Source: an uncultured Lachnospiraceae bacterium | Lineage (GTDB): Bacteria > Bacillota_A > Clostridia > Lachnospirales > Lachnospiraceae | DNA: 14,398 bases | Assembly (NCBI GenBank): GCA_947175285.1 | Contig: CAMWMM010000063.1 | Span: 1-14,398, forward strand | Reading direction: 5' to 3' | Part shown: positions 1-7,226 of the stretch, one piece after another | Position numbering within the stretch: position 1 is the first letter of the stretch | Layout: each line of letters opens with the position of its first letter | Notes under the pieces: generated by a model | What the model saw: the letters and a program-made list of their open reading frames with translations, nothing else | Database searches by the model: none | What the model was told of the DNA's origin: nothing | Made by a program: the position numbers and the translations under genes

Positions 1-579
1 CTTCGGAGTGGGCGCTTTACAAATCTGACGCCCCAGTGTAATAATCTGGATATTCCATAAAATCCAGTGGTCTTTCGGCAGGGCTTTCATTAGTTCCATT
101 TCCACCTTTACCGGGTCATCCTCTTTTGTAATACCTAATTTTTTGGAAATACGCTTAACATGCGTATCTACTACAATACTCGGTTCATGAAAAATATTAC
201 CCCGTATGACATTAGCCGTTTTGCGCCCTACACCTGCTAAAGAGGTCAGTTCTTCTATGGAACTCGGCACTTCTCCTCCGAATTTATCACGCAAATCCTG
301 ACAGCAGGCAATAATATTTTTCGCTTTATTATGATAAAAACCGGTAGAATGAATATCCTGTTCCAGTTCTTTTAAATCCGCATTTGCAAAATCATCTATG
401 CTGGTATACTTTTGAAACAAGTCCTGTGTAACAATATTAACTCTGGCATCCGTACACTGCGCGCTGAGTATTGTGGCAATCAAAAGCTGCCATGCATTTT
501 CATGATGCAGATAACAGACATAATCCGTTCCGTAACGGGCATCCAATAAATCCAGAATTGCTTTGGTACGTTTTGTCAT
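1..579 (-). CDS. nth: Endonuclease III (DNA glycosylase/AP lyase), 3' end beyond window
   Basis: Base-excision repair enzyme that removes oxidised pyrimidines and nicks the abasic site. The 193 visible residues contain the helix-hairpin-helix LAGVGRKTAN with the catalytic lysine at K120, and VDTHV with the catalytic aspartate at D138; these positions equal those of E. coli Nth. The chain runs off the left edge just after C187, which is the first cysteine of the family's C-terminal iron-sulfur cluster, so the other three cysteines lie outside. The ATG at 579 has a GAAAGG ribosome binding site about 10 bases upstream, lying in the last codons of the radical SAM gene. Only 5 bases separate the two genes, so they are probably cotranscribed. 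Family assignment is secure. It could be confused only with MutY, which lacks the catalytic lysine. Confidence 0.96.
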   Translation of the reverse strand, partial: MTKRTKAILDLLDARYGTDYVCYLHHENAWQLLIATILSAQCTDARVNIVTQDLFQKYTSIDDFANADLKELEQDIHSTGFYHNKAKNIIACCQDLRDKFGGEVPSSIEELTSLAGVGRKTANVIRGNIFHEPSIVVDTHVKRISKKLGITKEDDPVKVEMELMKALPKDHWILWNIQIITLGRQICKAPTPK

Positions 580-584
580 TTGTA

Positions 585-2393
585 TTATCCTTTCTCAAAT
601 GATAAGTGTTTGACGATAGTATATTTTGCTTCGTAAGTTAAGGCATCTCTGCTCTGGTAATCAAATAGCACCATAACAGGTTCATCCAGTTTTTTCATTC
701 GCTTTGCAATATCAGTTTCCCAAACTGGATAATCAAATATTTCCATATGTGTCATTTTACCAAGCTGACGGCTGTCATAATCCGTATATGCGGGCAGATA
801 ACGTCTGTTTTTTTCTTCCTCACGGTAAAACTCCCTGATGGTTTCTTTATAAGGCATCAGTTCTTTCGCAAAATCCGGTCTGCTTTTACTATTTTCTCTC
901 AAATATAAATCAAAAGTCAATAGCTGGCACAATAATTCTTTCTGCTCCGCAAGTTTTGTCGTCATGGCAAAATATAACAGCACCTGATACCGGTAACTTC
1001 TGGCGGGCGTCATAAGCGAATAGCCTTTCTCACGATAAAAATCCGCCAACTGCAGATACATCATAAACGCATCCGTGAAAGCGGTCTGTATCACCGGCAT
1101 CGTATAAGAAAACTGACCGCTGTTATAATATACTTCCACCATCTCCTCCACCTGCTTTAACAATAACATTTTTTCATAGGAAAGCCATTTCGTGGAAAGT
1201 ACTTCGTAAGGCGGCATGTCCATATATTGTATTTCATAATCGGCGGCTTTTTCATATAGATAAGAGCCTTTTAACACCTTTAAAAAACCGAGTTGAAGCT
1301 GCTGCGGTTTCATTGCATAAACGCTGTTAAAAGAGCGGGTAAAACTCTCGTAATCCTCATAAGGAAGCCCCGCTATCAAATCCAAATGAATATGAATATT
1401 CCTGCCTTTTTGAATCCGTTCCACTACCTTTTGCAGTTTATCCATATCTGTCGTCCGCCTGATTTCACGAAGTGTATCGGTATTAAATGTCTGTACGCCG
1501 ATTTCCATCTGCACCAGCCCCGGACGCATCTTTCCGAGAATTTCCAATTCTTCTTCGGAAATAAGATCCGCCGCAATCTCGAAATGAAAATTCGTCACAC
1601 CATTATCATGTTCGGACAAATATCGCCAGATTTCCTTCGCATGTTTATGATTACAATTAAAAGTCCTGTCTACAAACTTTACCTGTTTTACTTTGTGCTC
1701 CAGAAAATATTGCAGTTCTTTCTTTACTGTATCCAAATTCCTCAGACGCACTTTTTTATCAATGGAAGAAAGACAATAACTGCACCGATATGGACATCCC
1801 CGGCTGCTTTCATAATATATAATTTTATTTTCAAACGGCTGCAAATCGGAATATAAAAAAGGCAGTTCGGAAATATCAGTCAATTCCCGCGCAGACGTCC
1901 GGCATATTTTACACTTCGCTGTATCTTCTGACGCCTCACGGTACACAATTCCCCGAATTTTCTCAAATTCTCTGTTTTTTCTCCCCGATTCCGACACGAC
2001 AGATGTGCAATAATATTCGGCAAGTTCACGAAATGTCTCTTCTCCCTCTCCTACCATGACACCCGTTACCATCGGATACTTTTCCAACAGTTCTTCCGAA
2101 TGGTAAGACACTTCAGGCCCACCAAGCCAGATGTCGGTTTTCGGCAAAATTTTAGGAAGTTCCGCCAGAAGAACGCTGATGACATCCCAATTCCAGATAT
2201 AACAGGAGAAAGCAATCACCTCCGGCGCTCTGCGGTAAATATCGGCAAGAATTTCTTCTTTTCTGTGATTAATAGTATATTCTGCAATTTCCAGATACGA
2301 CGCAAGTTCCTTGCCCGCATAAGCGCGCAGGCTGTACACCGCGGGATTGGAATGTATATATTTTGCATTGACCGCAGTCAGAAGAATTTTCAT
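585..2393 (-). CDS. B12-binding-domain radical SAM protein, DUF4080-like C-terminus
   Basis: The 602 residues fit the class of radical SAM enzymes with an N-terminal cobalamin-binding-type Rossmann domain (about 1-130; WLGGPEVSYHSE near 89-100, GEGEETF at 115-121). A radical SAM core follows, with the [4Fe-4S] motif CPYRCSYC giving C200, C204 and C207, and then a long C-terminal region of the DUF4080 type (about 400-600). The classical DxHxxG cobalamin ligand is not visible, which is common in this class. Substrate is unknown. A second cysteine pair, CKIC at 161-164, sits in the linker and is not part of the SAM motif. The ATG at 2393 has a GGCGGAG site 8 bases upstream. It is the first gene of a likely two-gene unit with nth, read from an extended -10 promoter at 2421-2429. 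Domain calls come from recognising family patterns; function is not inferable. Confidence 0.9.
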   Translation of the reverse strand: MKILLTAVNAKYIHSNPAVYSLRAYAGKELASYLEIAEYTINHRKEEILADIYRRAPEVIAFSCYIWNWDVISVLLAELPKILPKTDIWLGGPEVSYHSEELLEKYPMVTGVMVGEGEETFRELAEYYCTSVVSESGRKNREFEKIRGIVYREASEDTAKCKICRTSARELTDISELPFLYSDLQPFENKIIYYESSRGCPYRCSYCLSSIDKKVRLRNLDTVKKELQYFLEHKVKQVKFVDRTFNCNHKHAKEIWRYLSEHDNGVTNFHFEIAADLISEEELEILGKMRPGLVQMEIGVQTFNTDTLREIRRTTDMDKLQKVVERIQKGRNIHIHLDLIAGLPYEDYESFTRSFNSVYAMKPQQLQLGFLKVLKGSYLYEKAADYEIQYMDMPPYEVLSTKWLSYEKMLLLKQVEEMVEVYYNSGQFSYTMPVIQTAFTDAFMMYLQLADFYREKGYSLMTPARSYRYQVLLYFAMTTKLAEQKELLCQLLTFDLYLRENSKSRPDFAKELMPYKETIREFYREEEKNRRYLPAYTDYDSRQLGKMTHMEIFDYPVWETDIAKRMKKLDEPVMVLFDYQSRDALTYEAKYTIVKHLSFEKG

Positions 2394-2420
2394 GGTAGTT
2401 TCTCCGCCCTTTTTTCTTAT

Positions 2421-2429
2421 AGTATAGCA
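2421..2429 (-). promoter_or_regulatory. Extended -10 promoter for the radical SAM gene and nth
   Basis: Reading the minus strand, TGCTATACT matches an extended -10 element (TG-N-TATACT). It lies about 30 bases upstream of the ATG at 2393, leaving a short leader with the ribosome binding site. No good -35 is seen at 17 bases, which is usual for extended -10 promoters. A separate perfect TTGACA at 2500-2505 (minus) has only a poorly spaced TATTAT (21 bases) and may be a second, weaker start. Confidence 0.5.
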
Positions 2430-2558
2430 TACTTAAAAAATCTTTCCTTTTATTCTTTTGATAATTTTTTTTATAATAAAAATTCCCTTGCGAATTTCTT
2501 GTCAAGTGTTATTTTTACAACATTTTGAGTTATTTTTGCCATTTTCTATTTTTTCTCC

Positions 2559-2574
2559 TATTCAATATTGAATA
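2559..2574. promoter_or_regulatory. 16-bp perfect palindrome, probable XRE operator
   Basis: TATTCAATATTGAATA is a perfect 8+8 palindrome located 84 bases before the XRE gene start. Its right half supplies TTGAAT (2568-2573), which with a 17-base spacer could act as -35 to a weak TATTGC at 2591-2596. A dimeric HTH regulator binding here would cover that -35, so autorepression by the adjacent XRE protein is the simplest reading. It also sits between the divergent radical SAM and XRE genes and could control both. Confidence 0.5.
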
Positions 2575-2658
2575 AACATTCCCCTCAGAATATTGCCATT
2601 AAAAATTGGAATACTTTCCGCCGGGGAAAAGGGTAAAATAAGAGAAAGGATAATACAA

Positions 2659-3006
2659 ATGAAGACAAGAATAAAAGAATTGAGAACTGAAAAAAATTTC
2701 ACACAAACACAGCTCGCTGAACGTATCGGCGCAAATCAAACGATGTTAAGCAAAATCGAAACCGGCGCCAGTATTCCCGACGCTTTGCTTTTAATCGAAC
2801 TTTCACGTCTTTTTAAAGTCTCTACGGATTATATTCTTTATCTTTCGGCGGAGCGGTCGAATGCAGATTCCCTGCTTGCAGAAAATATGTACAATCTCAA
2901 AAAATATCAGCGTCTTATATCCATATATCAGAAAATGAACAACCAGCAGCAAGGGGATTTCTTTGCTTTCCTTTGCAGTATTTTCGGTACACCTGAAGAG
3001 TTATAA
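2659..3006 (+). CDS. XRE-family helix-turn-helix regulator
   Basis: A 115-residue DNA-binding protein. Residues about 3-60 form a Cro/C1-type HTH (RIKELRTEKNFTQTQLAERI, then MLSKIETGASIPDALLLIEL and FKVSTDYIL). The C-terminal half (about 68-115) is polar and probably helical, with no recognised effector domain. I chose the ATG at 2659 because GAGAAAGGA lies about 9 bases upstream; a longer form from TTG at 2593 would have no ribosome binding site and would add residues unlike an XRE protein. It is monocistronic, divergent from the radical SAM gene, and ends before a strong two-way terminator. Local regulation via the palindrome at 2559-2574 is inferred. Targets beyond its own region cannot be told. 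Close relatives are phage-type repressors, but no phage genes are nearby. Confidence 0.88.
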   Translation: MKTRIKELRTEKNFTQTQLAERIGANQTMLSKIETGASIPDALLLIELSRLFKVSTDYILYLSAERSNADSLLAENMYNLKKYQRLISIYQKMNNQQQGDFFAFLCSIFGTPEEL

Positions 3007-3079
3007 TGCCCAATCGCCATATCTGCATGTCTACAGATATTTCCTATCTGTTTTGCGTAATGTAAGTTGCGTGTCTCAT

Positions 3080-3112
3080 AAAAATGGAGGAACTATATGT
3101 TCCTCCATTTTT
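3080..3112. terminator. Two-way rho-independent terminator between XRE and RhuM genes
   Basis: Perfect 14-bp inverted repeat AAAAATGGAGGAAC / GTTCCTCCATTTTT around a 5-base TATAT loop. Because the stem begins with A5 and ends with T5, it gives a U-tract in both directions. It therefore ends the XRE gene (+) and the RhuM gene (-), whose TGA stop shares base 3112. Confidence 0.9.
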
Positions 3113-4125
3113 CACGGTTCCTTTACTTTTTTCCCAATCTCTTTTATTGTCTGCAAGTATGCTTCTTCCACTGGCGAGAAATTTTGCACTGTATACTTCT
3201 TATATTCCCGGTTTGCTTTCTCCATTGCCTGTACATGGCTCACTTTCCCAGCGTCCACTAGCAAGTTCTCTCCAGTTGTTTTCAAAATATTATCCAAATG
3301 TTCCACATAATCACTCATATACATCGGATTATGTCGCATAGCCTGCACTTCCGCAAAGTCAAAATATCCGGAAACGATACCATTTAATATTTTCAATTCT
3401 TTCTCTGATAAATAGTTCTTTGCAATGCCTACATCTTTCACTGTCGGAAAATCCCCCGAAAAACTTCTAAGCCCCATAAACGGTTTCTCAGCATCTGCAC
3501 GCTCATATATAATTTCTGCAGCAGTATGACCATGCGCTGCATAATGCAATTTATTTTGAACCATTTTAAAAAAGGCAATAGACTCTGTGCTTTTCGGGTC
3601 ATAATCCACACTTGTAGCATATAAGTCCAATACCTGACGATACATTACTTTCTCCGATGAACGGATATCCCTGATACGGTCTATCAGTTCTTTCCAGTAA
3701 GTTCCCCCACCAAGATTCTTTAGGCGCTCATCATCCATCGTAAAGCCTTTTATCATATATTCCTTCAAGCGCTCTGTCGCCCATCTTCGGAAATTGGTGG
3801 CAATTTTTGACCTCACGCGATATCCAAGCGAAATAATCATATCGAGGTTATAGTGAACGATATTTCTTGTAACTTCTCGTCCTCCCTCAATCTGAACTGT
3901 TCGGAATTTCCGAACAGTTGACTTCTCGTCAAGTTCTCCCTCTGCATAAATGTTTTTTATGTGCTCACTAATGTTTGCCTTACTGCTCTGGAACAAGTCA
4001 ACCAGCTGTGCCTGTGTCAACCATACGGTTTCGTCTACAAAGCAAACTTCTATTTTAGTGTCACCATCATCTGTCTGATAGATGACCACTTCACCCTGCA
4101 TATCTTCTTTATCCTGTCCTGCCAT
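3112..4125 (-). CDS. RhuM-family (virulence_RhuM) protein
   Basis: A 337-residue protein of the RhuM family, named after a Salmonella SPI-3 gene; its biochemical role is not established. The N-terminal part looks like a phage antirepressor/winged-helix DNA-binding region (VWLTQAQLVDLFQSSKANIS, about 34-53), followed by the hallmark NLDMIISLGYRVRSK (about 93-107) and RRWATERLKEYMIKGF. The C-terminal half includes HGHTAAEIIYERAD (about 198-211), a histidine-rich stretch that recalls Fic-like sequences but lacks the full Fic motif. I start it at ATG 4125 because a near-consensus AAGGAGGTGG lies 9 bases upstream; the longer ATG at 4164 would lie inside the preceding gene with no such site. The upstream oxidoreductase stop overlaps this site, implying coupled translation. 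RhuM genes are often found in accessory or restriction-modification loci, though none is visible here. Confidence 0.9.
   Translation of the reverse strand: MAGQDKEDMQGEVVIYQTDDGDTKIEVCFVDETVWLTQAQLVDLFQSSKANISEHIKNIYAEGELDEKSTVRKFRTVQIEGGREVTRNIVHYNLDMIISLGYRVRSKIATNFRRWATERLKEYMIKGFTMDDERLKNLGGGTYWKELIDRIRDIRSSEKVMYRQVLDLYATSVDYDPKSTESIAFFKMVQNKLHYAAHGHTAAEIIYERADAEKPFMGLRSFSGDFPTVKDVGIAKNYLSEKELKILNGIVSGYFDFAEVQAMRHNPMYMSDYVEHLDNILKTTGENLLVDAGKVSHVQAMEKANREYKKYTVQNFSPVEEAYLQTIKEIGKKVKEP
3895..3919. repeat. 25-bp perfect inverted repeat inside the RhuM gene
   Basis: Two 12-base arms (AACTGTTCGGAA and TTCCGAACAGTT) flank a single T. It encodes TVRKFRTV on the minus strand. The arms are perfect, which is unusual inside coding sequence. 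Confidence 0.8.
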
Positions 4126-4130
4126 GCATA

Positions 4131-4142
4131 TCCACCTCCTTA
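4131..4142 (-). promoter_or_regulatory. Strong RBS overlapping the upstream stop codon (coupling site)
   Basis: On the minus strand TAAGGAGGTGGA contains both the TAA stop of the oxidoreductase gene and a nearly perfect Shine-Dalgarno sequence for RhuM, 9 bases before its ATG. Ribosomes finishing the first gene would stop on top of the site, a layout typical of translational coupling. Confidence 0.8.
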
Positions 4143-5225
4143 AATCTTTGCCAATTCCCGACAATATTCCTCCTCATCACAGGGAATTGCCATCACTCTA
4201 TGCTGCCAGTCCGACAAATATGCTGCATTGGTATTTTCTATTGCCTTATATCCATCGGAAAGCGTTGCTAACGGCTCCGCACGACCTTCCATCGTATCTG
4301 CAAAATTTTGCAGAATGACAGTGTACTCATCCTCTTTCTGCTCTACTTCCCACTGTTTTTTTGTAAAAGGAATCTTATAAAACATCTCCTGAGAAGTTTT
4401 CGACACCTGCGTTGTGGAACTTTCATTTTCATAAAAACTGATATATTTGTTGTCTTCCACTACCAGCTTTCCCATCTCGCCGTGTATTTCCAATCGGTTC
4501 GTTCCCGGAGAATCTCCGGTAGAGGAAAGAAACGTTCCCCACATACCGTTTTCATGCCGGAAGAAAAGCGCAGCTTTATCATCAACCTGAATATTGCTGT
4601 AGTACCCATATGCTATCTGCGCGGAAACCTCGCATGGCTGTCCAAACAGCCAGTTCCACATATCGAGTAAATGCTGACACTGATTAATCAGCAATCCGCC
4701 GCCTTCTCCGCTCCAACTGCTGCGCCACTTTGACGCCTTATGATAGCATTCCGGGCGATACCAGAAATTTGCTGTCCATATTGCCTGATGAAGCTTCCCC
4801 AGCTTCCCGCTCTTTATATACTCATGAACCTCTCTGTAAGTATCTCTCGCCCGCCAGTTAAAAACCATAGCGCAGACTGTTTCCGGAATATCCGCCAATA
4901 ATTCTTTGCACTCCTTCGCAGTTACTCCAAGCGGTTTTTCACATAACACATGAAGCCCTGCCTGTTTTGCTTTTTTAACCACTCTCACATGTTCCTTGTG
5001 CGGAGTCGTGATAATAAGTGCATCGAATTTATCACTTTCTACAAACATACTGTCCTCGTCAGGGAAAATAACCACCTCCGGCATACTCTCTTGAATTTGC
5101 TGCTGCCCCGGTGTATTTCTGCACAGGATGCCATACAGTGATAAATCCTTTATTTCACCGTTATAAATTCTGGCAGCATACTTGCTTCCCATGTTTCCGT
5201 ATCCTACTATGACTGCTTTTTTCAA
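4140..5225 (-). CDS. Gfo/Idh/MocA-family NAD(P)-dependent oxidoreductase
   Basis: A 361-residue sugar or polyol dehydrogenase-like enzyme. The N-terminal Rossmann fold has the nucleotide-binding VGYGNMGSKYA (7-17), and the family marker EKPLG is at 96-100. The C-terminal domain has EGGGLLINQCQHLLD (174-188), with the probable catalytic H185; the aspartate found four residues earlier in inositol dehydrogenases is replaced by N181, as in many clostridial members of the GGG-x-L-x-NQ type. The substrate is not inferable. The start is TTG at 5225: it gives the expected MKKAVIVGYG beginning, a weak GCAGGT lies 8 bases upstream, and no better ATG is available. It is first in a two-gene unit with RhuM, an odd pairing because neither family is known to need the other. 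A promoter with a perfect extended -10 lies at 5261-5269. Confidence 0.92.
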   Translation of the reverse strand: MKKAVIVGYGNMGSKYAARIYNGEIKDLSLYGILCRNTPGQQQIQESMPEVVIFPDEDSMFVESDKFDALIITTPHKEHVRVVKKAKQAGLHVLCEKPLGVTAKECKELLADIPETVCAMVFNWRARDTYREVHEYIKSGKLGKLHQAIWTANFWYRPECYHKASKWRSSWSGEGGGLLINQCQHLLDMWNWLFGQPCEVSAQIAYGYYSNIQVDDKAALFFRHENGMWGTFLSSTGDSPGTNRLEIHGEMGKLVVEDNKYISFYENESSTTQVSKTSQEMFYKIPFTKKQWEVEQKEDEYTVILQNFADTMEGRAEPLATLSDGYKAIENTNAAYLSDWQHRVMAIPCDEEEYCRELAKI

Positions 5226-5260
5226 ATTAGGGGACCTGCCTTTCTTTTGAACTTGTACTT

Positions 5261-5269
5261 ATTATATCA
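5261..5269 (-). promoter_or_regulatory. Extended -10 promoter for the oxidoreductase-RhuM pair
   Basis: On the minus strand TGATATAAT is a perfect extended -10 (TG-N-TATAAT), about 36 bases before the TTG start at 5225. The -35 region at 17 bases is poor. This promoter is divergent from that of the response regulator operon. Confidence 0.6.
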
Positions 5270-5312
5270 TACTCTATCATATGTTTGCGGAAAAGAACGA
5301 TAAAATATGAAA

Positions 5313-5347
5313 TTGCAAAAAGTTGAAAAAAAGTTGAAAATTATAAT
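5313..5347 (+). promoter_or_regulatory. Response-regulator boxes and -10 of the two-component operon
   Basis: Three similar boxes, TTGCAAA, TTGAAAA and TTGAAAA, begin at 5313, 5323 and 5334, so they are spaced 10 and 11 bp and lie on one helix face. A consensus TATAAT follows at 5342-5347, with no -35 at the normal distance. Direct repeats at helical spacing upstream of an unaided -10 are typical of OmpR-family activation, so autoregulation by the adjacent regulator is likely. Confidence 0.55.
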
Positions 5348-5376
5348 GTACTATATTTGATATGGGAGGCGTTTAC

Positions 5377-6051
5377 ATGAAATATACAATACTAATTGCA
5401 GACGATGAGCTTGATATTGTTAAGATGCTAGAAGGTTATTTCCTTAGCAAAGGATATATTGTTTTAACTGCTACAAATGGTGCTGATGCAATAAAACAGG
5501 CTGAACAAAGACCGGATATTATCTTACTTGATATAAATATGCCTAAATTGGACGGTCTATCGGTTTGTGCACGCATACGCAATTATGTATCTTGCCCCAT
5601 CCTGTTTTTAACTGCCCGTATTGAGGATGCAGATAAAGTCAAAGGATTTTCAGTGGGCGGTGACGATTACATTGTTAAACCCTTTTCGCTTGTTGAGTTA
5701 GATGCAAGAGTAAAAGCCCACTTACGCCGCGAAGCACGACACAGCTTTAACGCCCAAATAAAATTTGCTGATGAATTGACGATTGATTATGTGGAACGCT
5801 GTGTTTTTTTCAAAGACAGGCAAATTACTCTTGCGAAGAAAGAATTTGATATAGTTGAACTACTATCCTCAAATTCAGGACAGGTTTTTGATAAAGAACG
5901 CATATATGAAAAGATTTGGGGATATGAAAGCGAAGGGGACAGCAGTGTAGTAGCTGAACATATCCACAGAATACGAACTAAAATTGCCGTGTTTACAGAG
6001 AAAATATACATTGAAACTGTTTGGGGGTGCGGATATAAATGGATAAAATAA
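5377..6051 (+). CDS. OmpR-family response regulator
   Basis: A 224-residue two-component regulator. The receiver domain (1-120) has the acidic pocket ADDE (8-11), the phosphoacceptor D52 in LLDINMP, the switch residue T79 and K101 in KPF. The C-terminal winged-helix DNA-binding domain (about 125-224) includes LAKKEFDIVELLSSNSGQVF and ends WGCGYKWIK, the usual OmpR-type tail. The start at ATG 5377 follows GGGAGGCG by 6 bases; the ATG at 5362 lies inside that ribosome binding site and is rejected. The last codons overlap the presumed kinase start at 6039. Context (kinase, ABC-2-type permease) suggests a sensor of cell-envelope stress or antimicrobial peptides, as in CprR-like systems; this is inferred. 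It likely binds the repeats at 5313-5340. Confidence 0.95.
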   Translation: MKYTILIADDELDIVKMLEGYFLSKGYIVLTATNGADAIKQAEQRPDIILLDINMPKLDGLSVCARIRNYVSCPILFLTARIEDADKVKGFSVGGDDYIVKPFSLVELDARVKAHLRREARHSFNAQIKFADELTIDYVERCVFFKDRQITLAKKEFDIVELLSSNSGQVFDKERIYEKIWGYESEGDSSVVAEHIHRIRTKIAVFTEKIYIETVWGCGYKWIK

Positions 6052-7210
6052 AACATTTTGGATTTGATTTATCATTAAAAAAAGCATAATACTCTATATC
6101 TCTGTGTTTACACTTCTTGCTATCGCATTAAGTACAGCGACATCTACGCTATGTTATTATGCTGAACAAAAGATTTACGATTCCTATCCAACAAGCAGCA
6201 AAAAATATTATTTAACAACTGAAAATGGAGAAAGGCTGGGTGAGGGTACTTATATCTCAAACCAAACTACACCCTTGAGTGAAAAAGATGAACAATTAAC
6301 CTCTGTGTTAGAACTTTTGCCGATTGCTGCTGCCCCTGTTTGTTCTGCGCTATGCATCATTGCCGCGGCATTTTTATTCTATCAAAATAAGTTAAAAGAA
6401 CCACTTACAAAACTAAGAACTGCTTCGGAAAAAATATCCAATAATGATTTAAATTTTCAGATAAATTATCACTCTGATGATGAACTTGGACAACTATGCA
6501 ATTCTTTTGAAGTCATGCGCTGCACTCTTGCAGAAAACTTCTCTAAAATGTGGAGGCAAATAGAGGAACGCAAAAGGCTTAATGCTGTTTTTGCACATGA
6601 TTTGCGTACACCATTAACGGTATTAAAGGGGTATGATGAAATGTTGCAGACAAGTGAAGAACCTATAATACAAGAAACAGCACATACTATGGCAAAACAT
6701 ATATTGAGATTGGAGCGGTATGTTGACAGTATGAGCAATTTGTCCCGCTTAGAAGATGCACAGCCACAAAGCGGCGCTTCAAGTGCGGAAGGACACATTG
6801 CCGCTTTAATAGAAAGTGCGGAAATTTTGTGTAAACAGCAGGGTAAAAAAATAAACATACTGAATAATGTTTCGGATATTTCCTTATGTGTAGACTGGTC
6901 TTTTATTTCACAGGTCTGCAATAATCTAGTGTCTAATGCACTCCGTTATGCGGTTTCTAATATTGAAATTGCTTATATCGGAAGTACAGCCGGATTATCA
7001 TTGTCGGTAACTGATGATGGCAAGGGTTTTTCAAAAGAGGTCTTACACAAAGCAACGGCACCTTATTTTACGGAAGAAGAAAACCATGCAGAGCATTTCG
7101 GGCTTGGACTGTATATTTGTAAAATGTTGTGTGAGCACCATGGCGGCTATTTAAATATAGAAAACCTGACAAAAGGTGCAAGAGTAACAGCGTTTTTTAA
7201 AACACTTTAA
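6039..7210 (+). CDS. Sensor histidine kinase, reading frame broken near the N-terminus
   Basis: Two-component kinase partner of the preceding regulator. The long open frame can be read from about 6068, with a GTG at 6104, and contains a second membrane segment (LLPIAAAPVCSALCIIAAAF), a HAMP-like linker, the H-box FAHDLRTPLTVLKG, the N-box NNLVSNALRYA, and DDGKGF and GLGLYI ATP-binding motifs. The natural start seems to be ATG 6039, which overlaps the regulator's end and gives MDKIKHFGFDLSLKK, but that frame hits TAA at 6087 just after seven A (6077-6083). Adding one A, or a -1 slip there, joins the two frames into a 390-residue kinase with a complete first membrane helix (SIILYISVFTLLAIALS). 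No ribosome binding site precedes the GTG. Whether the gene is functional is uncertain. The kinase resembles CprK-type sensors from memory of related sequences. Confidence 0.85.
6075..6089 (+). other. A7 slippery tract at the kinase frame break
   Basis: In the frame from ATG 6039 the codons read TTA AAA AAA GCA TAA. The bases A_AAA_AAA form a perfect -1 slippery heptamer, and the stop follows one codon later. A -1 shift continues as AGC ATA ATA CTC, exactly the long kinase frame. Confidence 0.7.
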
Positions 7211-7226
7211 AAGGAGCAAATGAATA

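Noticed and set aside
1293..1856. A 187-residue plus-strand open frame opposite the radical SAM gene
   Set aside because: It lies wholly inside a well-supported gene on the other strand, has no ribosome binding site and shows no recognisable motif. The same applies to plus-strand frames at 2100-2528, 4308-4670 and 12343-12645.
2269..2505. A 78-residue minus-strand frame across the radical SAM gene start
   Set aside because: It overlaps the promoter and the start of the radical SAM gene in a different frame, and its sequence is a frame-shifted reading of that start.
2593..2658. Longer XRE protein starting at TTG 2593
   Set aside because: No ribosome binding site, and the 22 extra residues do not resemble an XRE N-terminus. 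ATG 2659 has a clear site.
3580..3630. Fic-domain call for the RhuM C-terminus
   Set aside because: HGHTAAE is suggestive, but the full Fic motif HPFxxGNGR is not present, so no AMP-transferase activity is claimed.
6104..6106. GTG at 6104 as the true kinase start
   Set aside because: No ribosome binding site lies upstream, and the start would remove the charged N-terminus and part of the first membrane helix that are encoded just before it.
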